A program made the position numbers and the translations under genes. The notes beneath the pieces were generated by a model, which was not told the origin of the DNA, searched no databases, and worked only from the letters and a program-made list of their open reading frames with translations. 31,676 nucleotides of DNA from Cellvibrionales bacterium UBA2511 (lineage in GTDB: Bacteria > Pseudomonadota > Gammaproteobacteria > Pseudomonadales > Porticoccaceae): assembly GCA_002341315.1 (NCBI GenBank), contig DDNV01000086.1, positions 512 to 32,187 of the forward strand, read 5' to 3'. Positions 7,741-16,557 of this stretch are shown piece by piece (positions within the stretch are counted from its first letter, which is position 1; every line of letters starts with the position of its first letter).

Positions 7741-9735
7741 CTACAACACGGCTTTGACAGCTTCAACCACATTCTCCACGGTGAAACCAAACTGCTTCAT
7801 CAGCTGATCACCGGGAGCAGACTCCCCAAAGGTGGACATGCCTACGACCCGGCCATCAAGGCCTACGTACTTGTACCAGTAATCCCGGTGCCCTGCCTCC
7901 ACGGCTACCCGCACTCTAACCTCGGGCGGCAACACACTGTCCCGATAGGCTGAGTCCTGAGCATCAAACAATTCGGCACAGGGCATGGAAACGACCCTTA
8001 CCGCCACCCCCTTGCTTTTCAATTCCCCGGCAGCATCCATCGCCAGTGACACTTCTGAACCCGTCGCAATCAGTATCGCCTTGGGCTTACCATCACATTC
8101 CTTCAGCACATAACCACCGCGCTGGATATTGTTCAACTGCGCTTCGGATCGCGACATCGGGGCCAGGCCCTGCCGGGAAAAGACCAGAGCACTTGGACCG
8201 TTCTTGCGAACAATTGCCTGCTTCCAGCTCACGGCTGCTTCCACGGTATCGCAGGGGCGCCAGGTGTGCAGATTGGGGGTTGCCCGAAGGGCTGTGAGCT
8301 GCTCCACCGGCTGATGGGTGGGGCCATCTTCGCCCAACCCGATGGAGTCGTGGGTATAAACAAAAATGCTTCGCTGTTTCATCAAGGCGGCCATACGGAC
8401 CGCATTCCGGGCGTATTCCATGAACATCAGGAAAGTAGCCCCATACACGACAAAACCACCGTGCAGCACAAGGCCATTCATGATAGCGCTCATACCAAAT
8501 TCGCGAACACCATAGTACAGGTAGTTCCCCGACGCATCGGCAGCAGTAATACCCTGGCAACCGGACCACAGTGTGAGGTTGGATCCAGCCAGGTCTGCAG
8601 AACCGCCCAGCAATTCAGGCAATAGCGGGCCAAACGCATTGAGACAGTTTTGCGAGGCTTTGCGGGAAGCCACTTTTTCCATGGTTTTCTGACACTGGTG
8701 AATATAGGCATCGGCCTGATCAATAAATGTCGCCGGCAGGTCCCCCTTGATACGTCTGATCAATTCAACTGCCAAATCCGGGTGTGCTGCGCGGTAGCGC
8801 TCGAGTTTCTCCTGCCAGTCAGCCTGGGCCTTACTGCCCTTTTCGCAGGCATTCCAGCCACGATAAATCTCATCCGGCACATCAAAGGGACCATGATTCC
8901 ATTGCAGTTGTTGGCGGGCCAAAGAAATTTCCTCAGCACCCAGAGGAGCCCCGTGACAATCTTCCTTACCCTGCTTGTTCGGCGAGCCAAAACCGATGAT
9001 CGTTTTACAGCAAATCAGGGTAGGTTTTTCCTCATCCATTCTGGCGATTTCGATGGCCGCCTTGATGGCAGCGTCATCATGGCCATCCACATCAGGGATT
9101 ACCTGCCAGCCATAGGCCTCAAAACGGGCCGGGGTGTCATCGGTAAACCAGCCAGCCACTTCACCGTCGATGGAAATGCCGTTGTCATCATAGAAGGCAA
9201 TCAGCTTACCCAGCTTGAGGGTTCCCGCCAGAGAACTGACCTCATGGGATATTCCCTCCATCAGGCAGCCATCACCGAGAAAACAGTAAGTGTAGTGATC
9301 GACGATATCGTGACCTGGGCGATTGAACTGCGCTGCCAGAATTTTCTCTGCCAATGCCATACCCACGGCATTGCTAAGCCCCTGCCCCAACGGACCCGTG
9401 GTCGTTTCAACCCCTGGGGCATAGCCATATTCCGGGTGACCAGGTGTTTTTGAATGCAATTGCCGAAAATTTTTGAGTTCATCCAGTGGCAAGTCGTAGC
9501 CACTCAGATGCAACAGGGAATACAACAGCATGGAGCCGTGGCCATTGGACAAGACAAACCGGTCACGATTAGCCCAGGAGGGGTCAGCCGGGTTGTGTAC
9601 CAGGTAGTCGTTCCACAACACCTCAGCGATATCCGCCATCCCCATGGGGGCACCGGGGTGACCACTATTGGCTTGTTGAACTGCGTCCATACTCAGGGCG
9701 CGGATGGCATTGGCTAGATCACGTCTGGAAGGCAT
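7741..9735 (-). CDS. tkt: Transketolase
   Basis: A 664-residue thiamine-diphosphate enzyme of the non-oxidative pentose phosphate pathway that moves two-carbon units between sugar phosphates. It carries the catalytic and cofactor residues in [12 protein letters not shown] (H26), LSNGHGSML (H66), KTPGHPE (H100), the GDGCLMEG cofactor motif (154-161) with downstream DDNGIS, and the pyrimidine-domain stretch [19 protein letters not shown] chose the ATG at 9733-9735 ([12 protein letters not shown]): it gives the usual length (E. coli TktA 663) and has AGGAG about 10 bases upstream. An in-frame extension to 9825 would add 30 residues unlike any transketolase. It is the first gene of tkt-epd-pgk-fba and is divergent from sahR, sharing a control region with the inverted repeat at 9829-9860. 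Confidence 0.96.
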   Translation of the reverse strand: MPSRRDLANAIRALSMDAVQQANSGHPGAPMGMADIAEVLWNDYLVHNPADPSWANRDRFVLSNGHGSMLLYSLLHLSGYDLPLDELKNFRQLHSKTPGHPEYGYAPGVETTTGPLGQGLSNAVGMALAEKILAAQFNRPGHDIVDHYTYCFLGDGCLMEGISHEVSSLAGTLKLGKLIAFYDDNGISIDGEVAGWFTDDTPARFEAYGWQVIPDVDGHDDAAIKAAIEIARMDEEKPTLICCKTIIGFGSPNKQGKEDCHGAPLGAEEISLARQQLQWNHGPFDVPDEIYRGWNACEKGSKAQADWQEKLERYRAAHPDLAVELIRRIKGDLPATFIDQADAYIHQCQKTMEKVASRKASQNCLNAFGPLLPELLGGSADLAGSNLTLWSGCQGITAADASGNYLYYGVREFGMSAIMNGLVLHGGFVVYGATFLMFMEYARNAVRMAALMKQRSIFVYTHDSIGLGEDGPTHQPVEQLTALRATPNLHTWRPCDTVEAAVSWKQAIVRKNGPSALVFSRQGLAPMSRSEAQLNNIQRGGYVLKECDGKPKAILIATGSEVSLAMDAAGELKSKGVAVRVVSMPCAELFDAQDSAYRDSVLPPEVRVRVAVEAGHRDYWYKYVGLDGRVVGMSTFGESAPGDQLMKQFGFTVENVVEAVKAVL

Positions 9736-9828
9736 TTGGAACAGGCTCCTGGAGGGCAAATCGGGGAAATCGAAAGGGGCGCTATTTTCTCGTACTCGCG
9801 CTGCACAGTAAACAACCAATAACATGCT

Positions 9829-9860
9829 ACATCTATATCAAACTATTTTGATATAGATGT
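9829..9860. promoter_or_regulatory. Perfect inverted repeat, candidate SahR operator
   Basis: Arms ACATCTATATCAAA (9829-9842) and TTTGATATAGATGT (9847-9860) are exact reverse complements around the loop CTAT. The site lies 22 bases before the sahR start codon and 93 bases before the tkt start codon. ArsR-family repressors bind such AT-rich dyads, often with an ATATCAA/TTGATAT core (family knowledge), and the adjacent gene encodes an ArsR protein, so autoregulation is the simplest reading. A TTGATA within the right arm could be a -35 element that repressor binding would mask. An RNA hairpin role is less likely because no U-tract follows. Confidence 0.75.
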
Positions 9861-9882
9861 TCAGCTGTGTTAAGGTCGCCCC

Positions 9883-10887
9883 ATGATCACCAGCCCTCAA
9901 TCCGCCACCCGGGATTCTACCGGGTCAGATACCGACTCACTGGCCGCTCTCTGCAAGGCGGCCGGTGATCCCCTGCGAGTGGATATCCTCAGGGTATTGC
10001 GACACAACGCCTACGGCGTACTGGAATTAAGTGAAATTCTGGATATTGGTCAGTCCGGGATGAGTCATCATTTAAAAATACTCACAAAAGCGGGTCTGAC
10101 CGCCACCCGCAGGGAGGGCAATAGCATTTTTTACCGGCGGTCGCCGATACCGGAGGAACCACGACTTCAGTCGTTACACCGCGCCCTGTTCGCCGCCATT
10201 GACCAGACTGAACCCAGCCTTAAATTGCAACGACGCATACAGCATATCAATGATGAGCGAACCCGGGCATCGACTGTTTTTTTTGAACAGAATGCAGACC
10301 GGTTTCACAGCAATCAGGACTTGATTGCCAGCTTCGATCAATATGGTGAGCCCGTCACGGATTTCCTGGATACAACACCGGGATTCCGGGGTACGGTACT
10401 TGAGGTTGGCCCCGGGGAAGGAAGCTTTTTACCTGCGCTCTCCCTGCGCTTTGATCAGGTTATTGCATTGGATACATCGGCGGAGATGCTCAACCGCTCG
10501 CGTGAATTTGCCGAATCACGCAATCTGGCAAATATACAATTTATCCACGGCGATACCGGACTTGCTGTCGAACATTCTCTCAATCCTGATTACATCACCC
10601 TTAACATGGTACTTCATCACACCTCGGATCCAGCGCTGATTTTTAACCATCTCGCCGAGCTCCTGGTACCCGGTGGGGCGCTGATCGTGACGGAGCTTTG
10701 CCATCATGATCAAAGCTGGGCCCGCGAAAACTGTGGCGATCTATGGCTTGGCTTTGAACCGGAGGATCTCAGCAGTTGGGCATCAGCTGCGGCCCTGACT
10801 GAAGGAGAAAGCCTGTTTCTGGCCCAGCGCAACGGCTTTCAGGTTCAACTGAGACAATTTTTTAAACCCAATCCCAATCGGAAGTAG
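9883..10887 (+). CDS. sahR: ArsR-family regulator fused to SAM-dependent methyltransferase domain, SahR-like
   Basis: A 334-residue two-domain protein. Residues about 17-90 form an ArsR winged helix-turn-helix (LCKAAGDPLRVDILRVL, recognition helix around QSGMSHHLKILTKAGL at 57-72, wing at TRREGNSIFYR). Residues about 140-325 form a class I methyltransferase fold with the SAM/SAH-binding LEVGPGEGSF (173-182), acidic-loop ALDTSAEML (195-203) and VLHH (243-246). This fusion next to metK, ahcY and metF is the hallmark of SahR, a regulator that senses S-adenosylhomocysteine and controls the methionine/SAM cycle in Proteobacteria (literature knowledge). TAAGGT lies about 6 bases before the ATG. It is first in a five-gene operon. 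Catalytic methyltransferase activity is not expected but cannot be excluded. Confidence 0.88.
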   Translation: MITSPQSATRDSTGSDTDSLAALCKAAGDPLRVDILRVLRHNAYGVLELSEILDIGQSGMSHHLKILTKAGLTATRREGNSIFYRRSPIPEEPRLQSLHRALFAAIDQTEPSLKLQRRIQHINDERTRASTVFFEQNADRFHSNQDLIASFDQYGEPVTDFLDTTPGFRGTVLEVGPGEGSFLPALSLRFDQVIALDTSAEMLNRSREFAESRNLANIQFIHGDTGLAVEHSLNPDYITLNMVLHHTSDPALIFNHLAELLVPGGALIVTELCHHDQSWARENCGDLWLGFEPEDLSSWASAAALTEGESLFLAQRNGFQVQLRQFFKPNPNRK

Positions 10888-10918
10888 CTGATGCTAATCA
10901 GCACAGGAACCGCTACCT

Positions 10919-12073
10919 ATGTCAAATTACAACTTGTTCACCTCTGAATCCGTTTCCGAAGGCCACCCCGATAAAATGGCCGACCAGATCTCCGATGCCA
11001 TTTTGGACGCCATTCTGGCCGATGATCCCAATTCCAGAGTGGCCGTGGAAACCATGGTAAAAACCGGAATGGCCATTATTGCTGGGGAAGTGCGTACCAA
11101 CACGTATGTCGATCTGGAGGAGATTGTCCGCGGCGTCATTCTGGATATTGGTTATAACAGCTCGGATGTGGGCTTTGATGGCGCATCCTGTGCTGTATTG
11201 AATGCCATCGGCAAACAATCCCGCGATATCGCCATTGGCGTTGACGAGGCCAACGAGAAAGAACTGGGTGCAGGTGATCAGGGACTGATGTTTGGTTATG
11301 CCAGCGACGAGACCGATGTCCTGATGCCCGCCCCGATCTATTTCGCCCATAGACTGGTAGAGCGCCAGGCGCAGTTGCGCAAAGATGGTGTATTACCCTG
11401 GCTGAGGCCCGACGCCAAGAGTCAGGTGACCCTGCGTTACGCCGATGGCAAACCAGTGACCGTGGACGCGGTTGTATTATCGACACAGCACGCACCCAGT
11501 ATTTCCCAAGCCAATTTGCAGGAGGCCGTCCGAGAGGAGATCATCCAGCACGTGCTCCCTGAAGAGTGGCTCCACAAAGGTACCCGCTACCATATCAACC
11601 CTACCGGTCAATTCATCATCGGCGGCCCCATGGGTGACTGCGGACTCACCGGTCGGAAAATTATCGTGGATACCTACGGCGGTATGGCGCATCACGGTGG
11701 CGGCGCCTTCTCCGGCAAGGATCCCTCCAAAGTTGATCGCTCGGCCGCTTATGCCGGGCGTTACGTTGCAAAAAATATTGTCGCTGCCGGGCTGGCCGAG
11801 CGTTGTGAAATTCAGATCTCCTACGCCATAGGGGTCACTGAACCCACGTCGATCAGCGTCAACAGTTTTGGTACGGGCAAATTGACGGATGACGAAATCG
11901 CACTACTGATCCGCGAAAACTTCGATCTGCGCCCCCAGGGCCTGATAGAAATGCTCGACCTCAAACGCCCAATATATCGGCCAACAGCCGCCTACGGCCA
12001 CTTCGGTCGCGAGCTTGATAATTTTACCTGGGAAAGAACCGATCGGGCTGAAAGCCTGAAACGCGCTCTGTAA
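10919..12073 (+). CDS. metK: S-adenosylmethionine synthase
   Basis: A 384-residue cytosolic enzyme making S-adenosylmethionine from methionine and ATP; the length equals that of E. coli MetK. Motifs seen are the N-terminal [18 protein letters not shown] (His16 and Asp18 in the ATP site), the first signature [11 protein letters not shown] (117-127), [20 protein letters not shown] (236-255) and the second signature [19 protein letters not shown] (260-278). AGGAA lies about 9 bases before the ATG. It follows sahR after 31 bases and precedes ahcY by 27 bases, so it is most likely transcribed from the sahR promoter. Control by S-adenosylhomocysteine through SahR is inferred from this position. Confidence 0.97.
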   Translation: MSNYNLFTSESVSEGHPDKMADQISDAILDAILADDPNSRVAVETMVKTGMAIIAGEVRTNTYVDLEEIVRGVILDIGYNSSDVGFDGASCAVLNAIGKQSRDIAIGVDEANEKELGAGDQGLMFGYASDETDVLMPAPIYFAHRLVERQAQLRKDGVLPWLRPDAKSQVTLRYADGKPVTVDAVVLSTQHAPSISQANLQEAVREEIIQHVLPEEWLHKGTRYHINPTGQFIIGGPMGDCGLTGRKIIVDTYGGMAHHGGGAFSGKDPSKVDRSAAYAGRYVAKNIVAAGLAERCEIQISYAIGVTEPTSISVNSFGTGKLTDDEIALLIRENFDLRPQGLIEMLDLKRPIYRPTAAYGHFGRELDNFTWERTDRAESLKRAL

Positions 12074-12100
12074 TTCTCATTTAACAAACAGGAATTCACT

Positions 12101-13474
12101 ATGACAAACATGGCCATCAAGAACGATTACAAGGTTGCGGACATTTCCCTCGCCGAGTGGGGCAACCGTGAAATTTCCATTGCTGAAACCGAGATGCCGG
12201 CGCTGATGGCTCTGCGAGAAAAGTATCGTGCAGAACAGCCCCTCGCTGGCGCAAAAATTCTCGGTTGCATTCATATGACGATTCAGACAGCCGTACTGAT
12301 TCAGACACTGGAGGCACTGGGAGCCCAGGTGCGCTGGACATCCTGCAATATCTTTTCCACTCAGGATCACGCTGCCGCAGCTGTTGCAGCAAATGGTACG
12401 CCGGTTTTCGCCTGGAAAGGTGAAACAGAAGAAGAGTACGAATGGTGCCTGGAACAGCAAATTCTCAAGGAGGGCTCTCCCTGGGAAGCGAATATGATTC
12501 TGGATGATGGCGGCGATCTCACCGCCATGCTTCATGAAAAGTTTCCCCAGGTGCTCAGGGGAGTGCATGGCGTTACTGAAGAAACTACGACCGGTGTGCA
12601 CCGTCTCTACGAGATGTTAAAAAAGAATGAACTGAAAATACCGGCCATCAATGTCAATGACTCCGTGACCAAGTCGAAAAATGACAATAAATACGGGTGT
12701 CGTCACAGCCTCAATGATGCGCTGAAACGCGCCACTGACCATTTGCTGTCTGGCAAGAAAGCACTGGTGATCGGGTACGGTGATGTGGGCAAGGGTTCTG
12801 CCCAGTCGCTCCGTCAGGAAGGCATGATCGTCAAGGTGACCGAAATAGACCCGATCTGCGCCATGCAGGCCTGCATGGACGGTTTCGAGGTCGTCTCTCC
12901 CTATCTTGAAGGGAATCCCGAGAATGGGGTTAATTCAGCGTTGTTAGCAACGACAGACCTGCTCGTCACCTGCACCGGGAACTACAATGTCTGCGATGCC
13001 GACATTCTTCACGCGCTGAAATCCGGTTGCGTGGTTTGCAACATCGGTCACTTTGACAATGAAATCGACACCAGTTACATGCGCAAAAACTGGCTGTGGG
13101 AGGAAATCAAACCCCAGGTTCATAAAGTTTATCGAAACCGTGACACCAATGACCACCTGTTGCTGCTCTCTGAGGGGCGACTGGTCAACCTGGGTAATGC
13201 CACCGGTCATCCGAGTCGTATCATGGATGGTTCTTTTGCCAATCAGGTTCTGGCCCAAATTCACTTATACCAGCAAAAATTTGCCGACTGCGACCAGCCT
13301 ACAAGACAGGCGTTGTTGCGCGTCGAGGTATTACCCAAGAAACTGGACGAGGAGGTGGCCACCCATATGGTTTCTGGCTTTGGCGGCGTACTGACAAAAC
13401 TGAAGCCCACACAAGCCGCCTATATCAATGTGCCCATGGACGGTCCATTCAAGGAAGACAGTTACCGTTATTGA
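12101..13474 (+). CDS. ahcY: Adenosylhomocysteinase
   Basis: A 457-residue NAD-containing enzyme that splits S-adenosylhomocysteine into adenosine and homocysteine, relieving product inhibition of methyltransferases. It shows [15 protein letters not shown] (56-70), [14 protein letters not shown] (81-94), DDGGD (136-140), [17 protein letters not shown] (154-170), [21 protein letters not shown] (184-204), the NAD motif [15 protein letters not shown] (223-237), and the family-typical C terminus ending DSYRY. Ribosome-binding site AGGAA lies about 8 bases before the ATG. The neighbours metK and metF complete the cycle: homocysteine goes back to methionine using methyl-tetrahydrofolate. There is no sign of truncation. 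Confidence 0.97.
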   Translation: MTNMAIKNDYKVADISLAEWGNREISIAETEMPALMALREKYRAEQPLAGAKILGCIHMTIQTAVLIQTLEALGAQVRWTSCNIFSTQDHAAAAVAANGTPVFAWKGETEEEYEWCLEQQILKEGSPWEANMILDDGGDLTAMLHEKFPQVLRGVHGVTEETTTGVHRLYEMLKKNELKIPAINVNDSVTKSKNDNKYGCRHSLNDALKRATDHLLSGKKALVIGYGDVGKGSAQSLRQEGMIVKVTEIDPICAMQACMDGFEVVSPYLEGNPENGVNSALLATTDLLVTCTGNYNVCDADILHALKSGCVVCNIGHFDNEIDTSYMRKNWLWEEIKPQVHKVYRNRDTNDHLLLLSEGRLVNLGNATGHPSRIMDGSFANQVLAQIHLYQQKFADCDQPTRQALLRVEVLPKKLDEEVATHMVSGFGGVLTKLKPTQAAYINVPMDGPFKEDSYRY

Positions 13475-13522
13475 TTACTACACCACCACACTTATCATCG
13501 CCTCAGGGATTATTGATCAGCC

Positions 13523-14368
13523 ATGAATGATCGACATTTAAGTTTTGAATTTTTTCCACCGAAAACCCCCGAAGGGCGCAAAAAGCTGCGCCTGGTTCAC
13601 AGCCAGCTGGCCCGGTTCAGTCCCGAGTTTTTCTCTGTAACCTATGGTGCGGGAGGCTCCACGCGTGACCACACCCGGGACATCGTCCTTGAAATAAGCC
13701 GGGCTGGCTCAAATGCCACACCACACCTATCCTTTGGCGGGGACAGCAAGCAATCGGTTTTATCCCTTCTGGAAACTTACCGTGAAGCTGGCATACGCCG
13801 TATCGTAGCCTTACATGGTGATCTTCCCTCTGGTATGGGTGGCTCAACACAACTCGTCTATGCCAATGAATTGGTTCAGTTTATTCGTGAACATTTCGGT
13901 GATACGTTTGAATTACTTGTGGCGGCCTACCCGGAGATTCATCCTGAAGCCGAAAGCTATCAGAAAGACATTTATTGGCTCGGCCAAAAATTTTCGGCAG
14001 GGGCAAGTCGTGGTATCACCCAATATTTTTATAACATCGATGCTTATTTTTACTTCCGCGATCAGTGTCTTGCAGCGGGAATTCAGAAACCGATCATTCC
14101 CGGTATTATGCCAATTACCAATTATCAGAACCTTATCCGTTTCTCGGATAATTGTGGTGCCGATGTGCCCCGTTGGATCAGACAAAAATTGAAATCCTAT
14201 GGTACGGATACCGCCAGTATTCGGGCTTTTGGCTTGGACGTTACCTCCCGGCTTTGTGAAAAACTTTTGGCCGGAGGAGCACCCGGTCTGCATTTTTATA
14301 CCATGAACCAGGCTGACACCTGCACAGCCCTATGCCGTAATCTGGGGTTTCCACTAGCAGATGCGTGA
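13523..14368 (+). CDS. metF: 5,10-methylenetetrahydrofolate reductase
   Basis: A 281-residue FAD-dependent reductase producing 5-methyltetrahydrofolate for homocysteine methylation. Landmarks are FEFFPPKTPEG (9-19), TYGAGGSTRDHT (40-51), VALHGDLPSGMGG (where many MetF proteins read ALRGD), AAYPEIHPEA, TQYFYNIDAYF, PIIPGIMPITNYQN and the C-terminal GAPGLHFYTMNQAD. The length is normal for the short bacterial MetF. A gap of 48 bases follows ahcY, and the 3' end overlaps rsmE by 8 bases, so the two are probably translationally coupled. A weak CAGGG ribosome-binding candidate lies well upstream (about 14 bases), so initiation may be modest. Confidence 0.95.
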   Translation: MNDRHLSFEFFPPKTPEGRKKLRLVHSQLARFSPEFFSVTYGAGGSTRDHTRDIVLEISRAGSNATPHLSFGGDSKQSVLSLLETYREAGIRRIVALHGDLPSGMGGSTQLVYANELVQFIREHFGDTFELLVAAYPEIHPEAESYQKDIYWLGQKFSAGASRGITQYFYNIDAYFYFRDQCLAAGIQKPIIPGIMPITNYQNLIRFSDNCGADVPRWIRQKLKSYGTDTASIRAFGLDVTSRLCEKLLAGGAPGLHFYTMNQADTCTALCRNLGFPLADA

Positions 14369-15095
14369 TATCAGAGTATTCACCGACCAACCTCTGACAC
14401 CAGATACTGAAATAGTGCTTGAGGATAACATTGCCCATCATTTAACCGTCGTGCTGCGTCTCAAAGCAGGCACCGGGATTGTTCTTTTTAATGGAACCGG
14501 AGGGGAATATCACGCCATTTTGGGGCAGGTCACGGGCAAACAGACGCGGGTTTTAATTACCGGGTTTACGGAGACAAGCAGAGAATCGCCTCTGTATATT
14601 TCCCTGGGTATTGGCCTGTCTCGCGGGGACCGGATGGACTGGGTTATCCAAAAAGCCACGGAAGTTGGTGTTGCTGAAATTACTCCCCTTTTTACCGCAC
14701 GCAGTGAGGTTCGCCTCAAGGGGGACCGGGCTGACAAAAAAAACCGGCACTGGCGAAAGATAGCTATAAATGCCTGCGAGCAATGCTACAGAAATATCCC
14801 TCCGATCATTAACGCCCCGACATCCCCCGACCTCTGGTTTCAGTCTTTAGCTACGGACAAAAAACTTGTGCTGCATCACCGCAGCGAAAAAACCGTGACT
14901 GACCTTCGTAACCAGCAGGTTAATAGCACCGCGTTACTGATAGGACCAGAGGGAGGACTCACAGACGCTGAGATCTCATCATCGCTGCATAGTGGCTTTG
15001 AACCACTAACAATAGGTCCTCGTGTCTTCCGGACCGAAACAGCGCCCATTGTCGCAATCACGTTGCTGCAATCTCTCTGGGGAGATTTCAGCTGA
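14361..15095 (+). CDS. rsmE: 16S rRNA m3U1498 methyltransferase
   Basis: A 244-residue SPOUT-class RNA methyltransferase that methylates N3 of U1498 of 16S rRNA using SAM. An N-terminal PUA-like part (about 1-70) is followed by the knotted domain with GLSRGDRMDWVIQKATEVGV (85-104), ARSEVRL (113-119), ACEQ (138-141, as ACEQCYR), and the SAM-binding knot motifs LIGPEGGLTDAE (193-204) and IGPRVFRTETAP (218-229). The start overlaps the metF stop by 8 bases. A methyl donor user at the end of a SAM-cycle operon makes functional sense, but rsmE is otherwise a housekeeping gene and may simply be carried along. No clear plus-strand terminator follows it. Confidence 0.93.
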   Translation: MRDIRVFTDQPLTPDTEIVLEDNIAHHLTVVLRLKAGTGIVLFNGTGGEYHAILGQVTGKQTRVLITGFTETSRESPLYISLGIGLSRGDRMDWVIQKATEVGVAEITPLFTARSEVRLKGDRADKKNRHWRKIAINACEQCYRNIPPIINAPTSPDLWFQSLATDKKLVLHHRSEKTVTDLRNQQVNSTALLIGPEGGLTDAEISSSLHSGFEPLTIGPRVFRTETAPIVAITLLQSLWGDFS

Positions 15096-15155
15096 CAGAC
15101 ACTCTTTTGCAGTCTATAAATCTCGGCTAGGTTTTCTCTCGTCTATACATCACCC

Positions 15156-15188
15156 ACAAAAAACGCTGATCAAAATTTTGATCAGCGT
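15156..15188 (-). terminator. Rho-independent terminator downstream of secB
   Basis: A perfect 26-base palindrome (15163-15188; ACGCTGATCAAAA and its exact complement) is followed, on the minus strand, by a run of six T residues and GTGGG. A GC-poor but long stem plus U-tract fits a terminator for the leftward secB transcript, 63 bases past the secB stop. Read on the plus strand (from rsmE) the hairpin is followed by CCACGAC with no T-run, so it is a weaker terminator that way, although convergent rsmE transcripts may still use it. Confidence 0.72.
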
Positions 15189-15251
15189 CCACGACATCGT
15201 ATTCCAATGGATCTATCACACAACAATATAACTTGAGGCCTTGGCTCCTAG

Positions 15252-15698
15252 TTATTGAGTAAGTTGTGCTTTTTTGTCTTTATACAGTGCATCAAAGTTG
15301 ACCGGTGCCAACATAAGAGGAGGGAAACCGCCCTTCAGCAGCATATGGTCTACAGTCTCACGCAAGTAAGGAAACATAATAGCCGGGCATGCCGAACCTA
15401 ATGCCTCTTCAAGACGATCATCTGGGAAGTTGCCAATCAAAAATGAGGCGGCCTGATCAACTTCCAAACGAAAGGCAATTTGCTCTGCATTTTTTGCAGT
15501 AATTGAAATCGACAGAATCACTTCATACCTGTCTTCTTCGAGTTTCTGGTCCTTGATATCGAGATCCAAAGTCACTTCTGGGTTCCAGTCCGTCTTAAAT
15601 ACAGAAGCAGGATTGGGTGCTTCATAGTCGTTTTTCTTCAGATAAATCTTCTGCATTGAAAAATGTGGCGTCGTTTGCGCTTTTTCATTCTGAGACAT
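15252..15698 (-). CDS. secB: Protein-export chaperone SecB
   Basis: A 148-residue cytosolic chaperone that keeps preproteins unfolded and hands them to SecA. It follows the SecB pattern: FSMQKIYLKKNDYEAPN near the N terminus, FKTDWNPEVTLDLDI, YEVILSISITAK, AFRLEVDQAASFLIGNF, ACPAIMFPYLRETVDHML and LAPVNFDALY at the C terminus. The start is the ATG at 15698 with AGAGGA about 7 bases upstream; a longer frame to 15743 adds 15 residues without support. It is slightly shorter than E. coli SecB (155). It stands alone: rsmE is convergent, and the acx operon upstream on the same strand is closed by its own terminator. The usual grxC/gpsA neighbours are absent. Confidence 0.92.
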   Translation of the reverse strand: MSQNEKAQTTPHFSMQKIYLKKNDYEAPNPASVFKTDWNPEVTLDLDIKDQKLEEDRYEVILSISITAKNAEQIAFRLEVDQAASFLIGNFPDDRLEEALGSACPAIMFPYLRETVDHMLLKGGFPPLMLAPVNFDALYKDKKAQLTQ

Positions 15699-15931
15699 AT
15701 TTTTTCCTCTGTATGTCGCACAGGATACCAGATCACTAAACAAACATGCGCAGCCTGCTTATTGTGTCATCGATACCTTTTTTTGAATAGTCTGCCGGCC
15801 CGATACAATTCAGATCGAGTTTCAGGCGGCGTGAAAGGGGTGTGTAATACATTTGCCAGCCAACCAAAACCTAACAGTCAGCGCATCACTTTTATCGTAG
15901 AAACTTGTAACTAAAATTTTATACCAGACAT

Positions 15932-15961
15932 AAAAAAAGGTCCCGGCCAAAGGCCGGGACC
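15932..15961 (-). terminator. Strong rho-independent terminator of the acx operon
   Basis: On the minus strand GGTCCCGGCC-TTT-GGCCGGGACC forms an 11-bp GC-rich stem (15939-15961 region) followed by seven T residues (15932-15938). It begins 9 bases after the acxC stop codon. It should end the acxABC transcript efficiently and insulate secB from it. Confidence 0.92.
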
Positions 15962-15969
15962 CAGCACCA

Positions 15970-16470
15970 CTAGATCTTAGCCGGTGCAGGCATATCCAAC
16001 CATTCGAAGAAAGTCTTCAGGTCAGGCTGAATATCATGCATAACAGGGTACCAAGGAGTTGGCGCTTCCACATCATGCATAATACCGCACGACGGGCAGT
16101 AGTACTCACGGTATACCTGCCAGTTGGTGTCCGGAGCCATCAACTCTGGATAAACCTCTTTCATCTTTTCCACATTGTCGCGCACGTAAATCAATGCGTT
16201 AAGTTTCCAGTTTTTGCTGTAATGACCAAATTCATGGCCACAATCGCACTTGATGATAATTTCCTGATCTTTGGAGGACTCAACAATGTTCAGGTGAGGA
16301 CCAACAGCCAGAAGGATTTTGTCATCATAGGAGACATTTTCCTGCAACACTTCCATGTACAGTTTGTAACGAGCTTCGTCTTTCGGCATGGACAGCATCA
16401 GGTGAACTGTATCCCAATCCAGAGTGCCTTTGACCAGGTCACTAACCTGCTTTTTAGTGTAAGTAGACAT
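15970..16470 (-). CDS. acxC: Acetone carboxylase gamma subunit
   Basis: A 166-residue protein matching the small (gamma) subunit of acetone carboxylase (about 168 residues in Xanthobacter). It carries a four-cysteine zinc-type arrangement: C75 and C77 in KCDCGHEFGHYSKNWK, and C125 and C128 in YYCPSCGIMHD. The W139-containing APTPWYPVMHDI and DLKTFFEWLD near the end are also typical of the family as I recall it. Known biology: the alpha2-beta2-gamma2 complex carboxylates acetone to acetoacetate with ATP hydrolysis in the cytosol. It is last in the acxA-acxB-acxC operon, 87 bases after acxB, and is followed at once by a strong terminator. The intercistronic gap contains a UUCG hairpin. Confidence 0.93.
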   Translation of the reverse strand: MSTYTKKQVSDLVKGTLDWDTVHLMLSMPKDEARYKLYMEVLQENVSYDDKILLAVGPHLNIVESSKDQEIIIKCDCGHEFGHYSKNWKLNALIYVRDNVEKMKEVYPELMAPDTNWQVYREYYCPSCGIMHDVEAPTPWYPVMHDIQPDLKTFFEWLDMPAPAKI

Positions 16471-16510
16471 AACTAAACTCTCTTATATTCTGTCAATTCG
16501 TCAAGTGATA

Positions 16511-16535
16511 GGGTGAACCACCGAAGTGGCCACCC
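16511..16535 (-). promoter_or_regulatory. Intercistronic RNA stem-loop with UUCG tetraloop (acxB-acxC)
   Basis: On the minus (coding) strand GGGTG-G-CCAC-TTCG-GTGG-TT-CACCC folds into two stacked helices of 5 and 4 bp with a small internal loop, capped by C(UUCG)G, one of the most stable RNA tetraloops. No U-tract follows (the next bases are TATCACTTG), so it is not a standard terminator. It lies between the acxB stop and the acxC start. Likely roles are stabilising the 3' end of the acxAB message or setting the acxC level; this is inference from structure. Confidence 0.6.
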
Positions 16536-16557
16536 TGCTCATAGGCAGATTAATACC

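Noticed and set aside
6667..7953. Open frame of 428 codons on the plus strand opposite epd and the end of tkt
   Set aside because: It spans two real genes and their spacer, shows no recognisable domain, and has no ribosome-binding site.
9736..9825. Upstream extension of tkt by 30 codons
   Set aside because: The extension lacks a ribosome-binding site and is not found in transketolases; the ATG at 9735 gives the standard length.
15663..15914. Open frame of 83 codons on the plus strand upstream of secB
   Set aside because: It overlaps the secB start antisense and has no ribosome-binding site or recognisable sequence; the area is better read as secB promoter DNA.
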